Source: Agarophyton chilense (lineage: Eukaryota; Rhodophyta; Florideophyceae; Gracilariales; Gracilariaceae). From it: a DNA stretch of 64,000 bases. Below are positions 63,137 to 64,000 of this stretch, piece after piece. Each line of letters starts with the position of its first letter. Positions within the stretch are counted from its first letter, which is position 1. Location: NCBI GenBank assembly GCA_030374765.1, contig JARGXX010000001.1, forward strand, positions 1,984,001 to 2,048,000, in the 5' to 3' direction. Below the pieces are notes generated by a model. The model was not told the origin of the DNA. It did no database searches and was given only the letters and a program-made list of their open reading frames with translations. Position numbers and translations under genes: made by a program.

Positions 63137-64000
63137 ATGAAATCGCTGCATTTTCGACATCGCACAGCCTTTCTCACATCGTTTCCACTATCAGCCTCAA
63201 CATTTCATCGCACCGCAAGCCAGGGTACCATTCCTCAAACCTCAAGAACCCCAAAAGCGTCTCATGTGTACATGAACAGTTTTCCACCCGATACAGAATC
63301 CAAACTTCCACAACCAAAGATCCCAACGACTCCCATTGATCCTACATTGGGTGCGCAAACAGTTGTCACACAAGCCCTGTCCATCGATCCCGAGGAGGAA
63401 ACCACGTGGTTTGAGAGTATTCTTGCTTCGAAGCAGTCACTTACTCAAAATCATCCTTTGAAAACATTAAGAGAAAATGCCGGTAGAGACGTGCATGATT
63501 TGGTGATTCCTGGGAAGAAGATTGAATCTTGGAGATTTACAAACCTAGCAACTGTGTACGCTTCTCGTTACGTTCCCTTTTCCATTGCTCATCACGATTC
63601 TTTTGGAGTTTCTGATATCAGGCGTTATGTTCCAGATACTGCCGGTATTGTACTGGTTTTTATTGATGGCGTTTACAATGAAAGATTATCGCTTCTCAAC
63701 GATGACTCTGGAAAGGAGTGGTTAGCAGAAGGTGGTTATTTTGGATCTATTCTAAACTACAAGGGAGATATTTCTCGTGTGACACAAATGCTGATGGACG
63801 CGGAACTGGGTACGAAAGAAGGAGGCATGTTTCCCACGATTGGTAATTGTATTTGCAACGATGCTGCCATTTTACACATTCCTGCCAACTTTTCTATATC
63901 TCGACCGGTCGCCGTTCTTAATCTGTATTCTGGTGGCCCTCAAGAAGGCCTATCTGTGGCGTGTGCTCCACGCCTAGCTGTTGTTGCGGAAACCCGTTCC
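63137..64000 (+). CDS. SufD: SufD, iron-sulfur scaffold subunit with presequence; 3' end outside window
   Basis: The ATG at 63137 opens 288 codons running off the window end with no stop. SufD joins SufB and SufC in the SufBC2D scaffold, on which plastid iron-sulfur clusters are built using sulfur from SufS. Residues 1 to about 40 are Ser/Thr/Arg/Phe-rich with no acids (KSLHFRHRTAFLTSFPLSAS), fitting a transit peptide. A low-complexity Pro/Thr linker follows. Family blocks are WFESILASKQ, VIPGKKIESWRFTNLATVY (matching the SufD start block with EEWRYT), VLVFIDGVYNERLSLL, MFPTIGNCICNDAAILHIPA and ISRPVAVLNLYSGG. The latter correspond to the start of the right-handed beta-helix. The frame is undamaged. 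The protein is usually about 420-480 residues, so about a third lies beyond the window. Confidence 0.9.
   Translation, partial: MKSLHFRHRTAFLTSFPLSASTFHRTASQGTIPQTSRTPKASHVYMNSFPPDTESKLPQPKIPTTPIDPTLGAQTVVTQALSIDPEEETTWFESILASKQSLTQNHPLKTLRENAGRDVHDLVIPGKKIESWRFTNLATVYASRYVPFSIAHHDSFGVSDIRRYVPDTAGIVLVFIDGVYNERLSLLNDDSGKEWLAEGGYFGSILNYKGDISRVTQMLMDAELGTKEGGMFPTIGNCICNDAAILHIPANFSISRPVAVLNLYSGGPQEGLSVACAPRLAVVAETRS

Overview
The window reads as nuclear DNA of a plastid-bearing eukaryote, most likely a red alga (inference). It carries eukaryotic genes (EBP1/PA2G4, IRE1, an ELM2-SANT protein), a plant-type topoisomerase VI A subunit, and two iron-sulfur assembly genes, SufS and SufD, whose products have presequences. 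Red algal plastid genomes are known to keep sufB and sufC, while sufS and sufD are nuclear. Genes are compact: only one intron (94 nt) is needed to explain the six genes. No rRNA, tRNA or CRISPR array was seen.

Positions 1 to about 49250 are almost entirely retrotransposons, mostly decayed and nested. In order: a decayed Ty3/gypsy pol-gag relic (1-5200, minus); a decayed Ty1/copia element (5690-10332, minus); a second gypsy pol fragment (10691-12600, minus); a tyrosine-recombinase (DIRS-like) element with a large internal deletion (12628-15960, plus); a gypsy gag with its primer-binding site and LTR edge (16309-18363+, minus); a gypsy pol fragment with a disabled integrase and a chromodomain (18742-21065, plus); a longer DIRS-like element in the opposite orientation (22475-28115, minus); a chromodomain gypsy element with recognisable LTRs (28116-33552, minus); an unidentified stretch with one broken unknown ORF (33553-36714); a copia RNase H scrap (36715-37369, plus); and an A+T-rich spacer with two clusters of a TACGCC-type motif.

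Positions 39140-49253 hold the youngest element: a 10.1 kb gypsy element with LTRs of 864 and 865 bp that differ at only about ten positions. It has a primer-binding site, a polypurine tract, gag, a canonical -1 frameshift heptamer, protease, reverse transcriptase and RNase H. It lacks the integrase core, has one in-frame TAG inside pol, and carries a 591-codon ORF on the opposite strand between pol and the 3' LTR. That antisense ORF is the best candidate here for something undescribed.

Positions 49254-52066 show nothing I recognise. From 52067 to the end lies a gene island whose six genes strictly alternate strands: EBP1 (-), SufS (+), IRE1 (-), ELM2-SANT (+), TOP6A (-), SufD (+, cut by the window end). 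They form three divergent pairs that could share promoters. Both SufS and SufD, which act in the same plastid pathway, sit within this 12 kb island.
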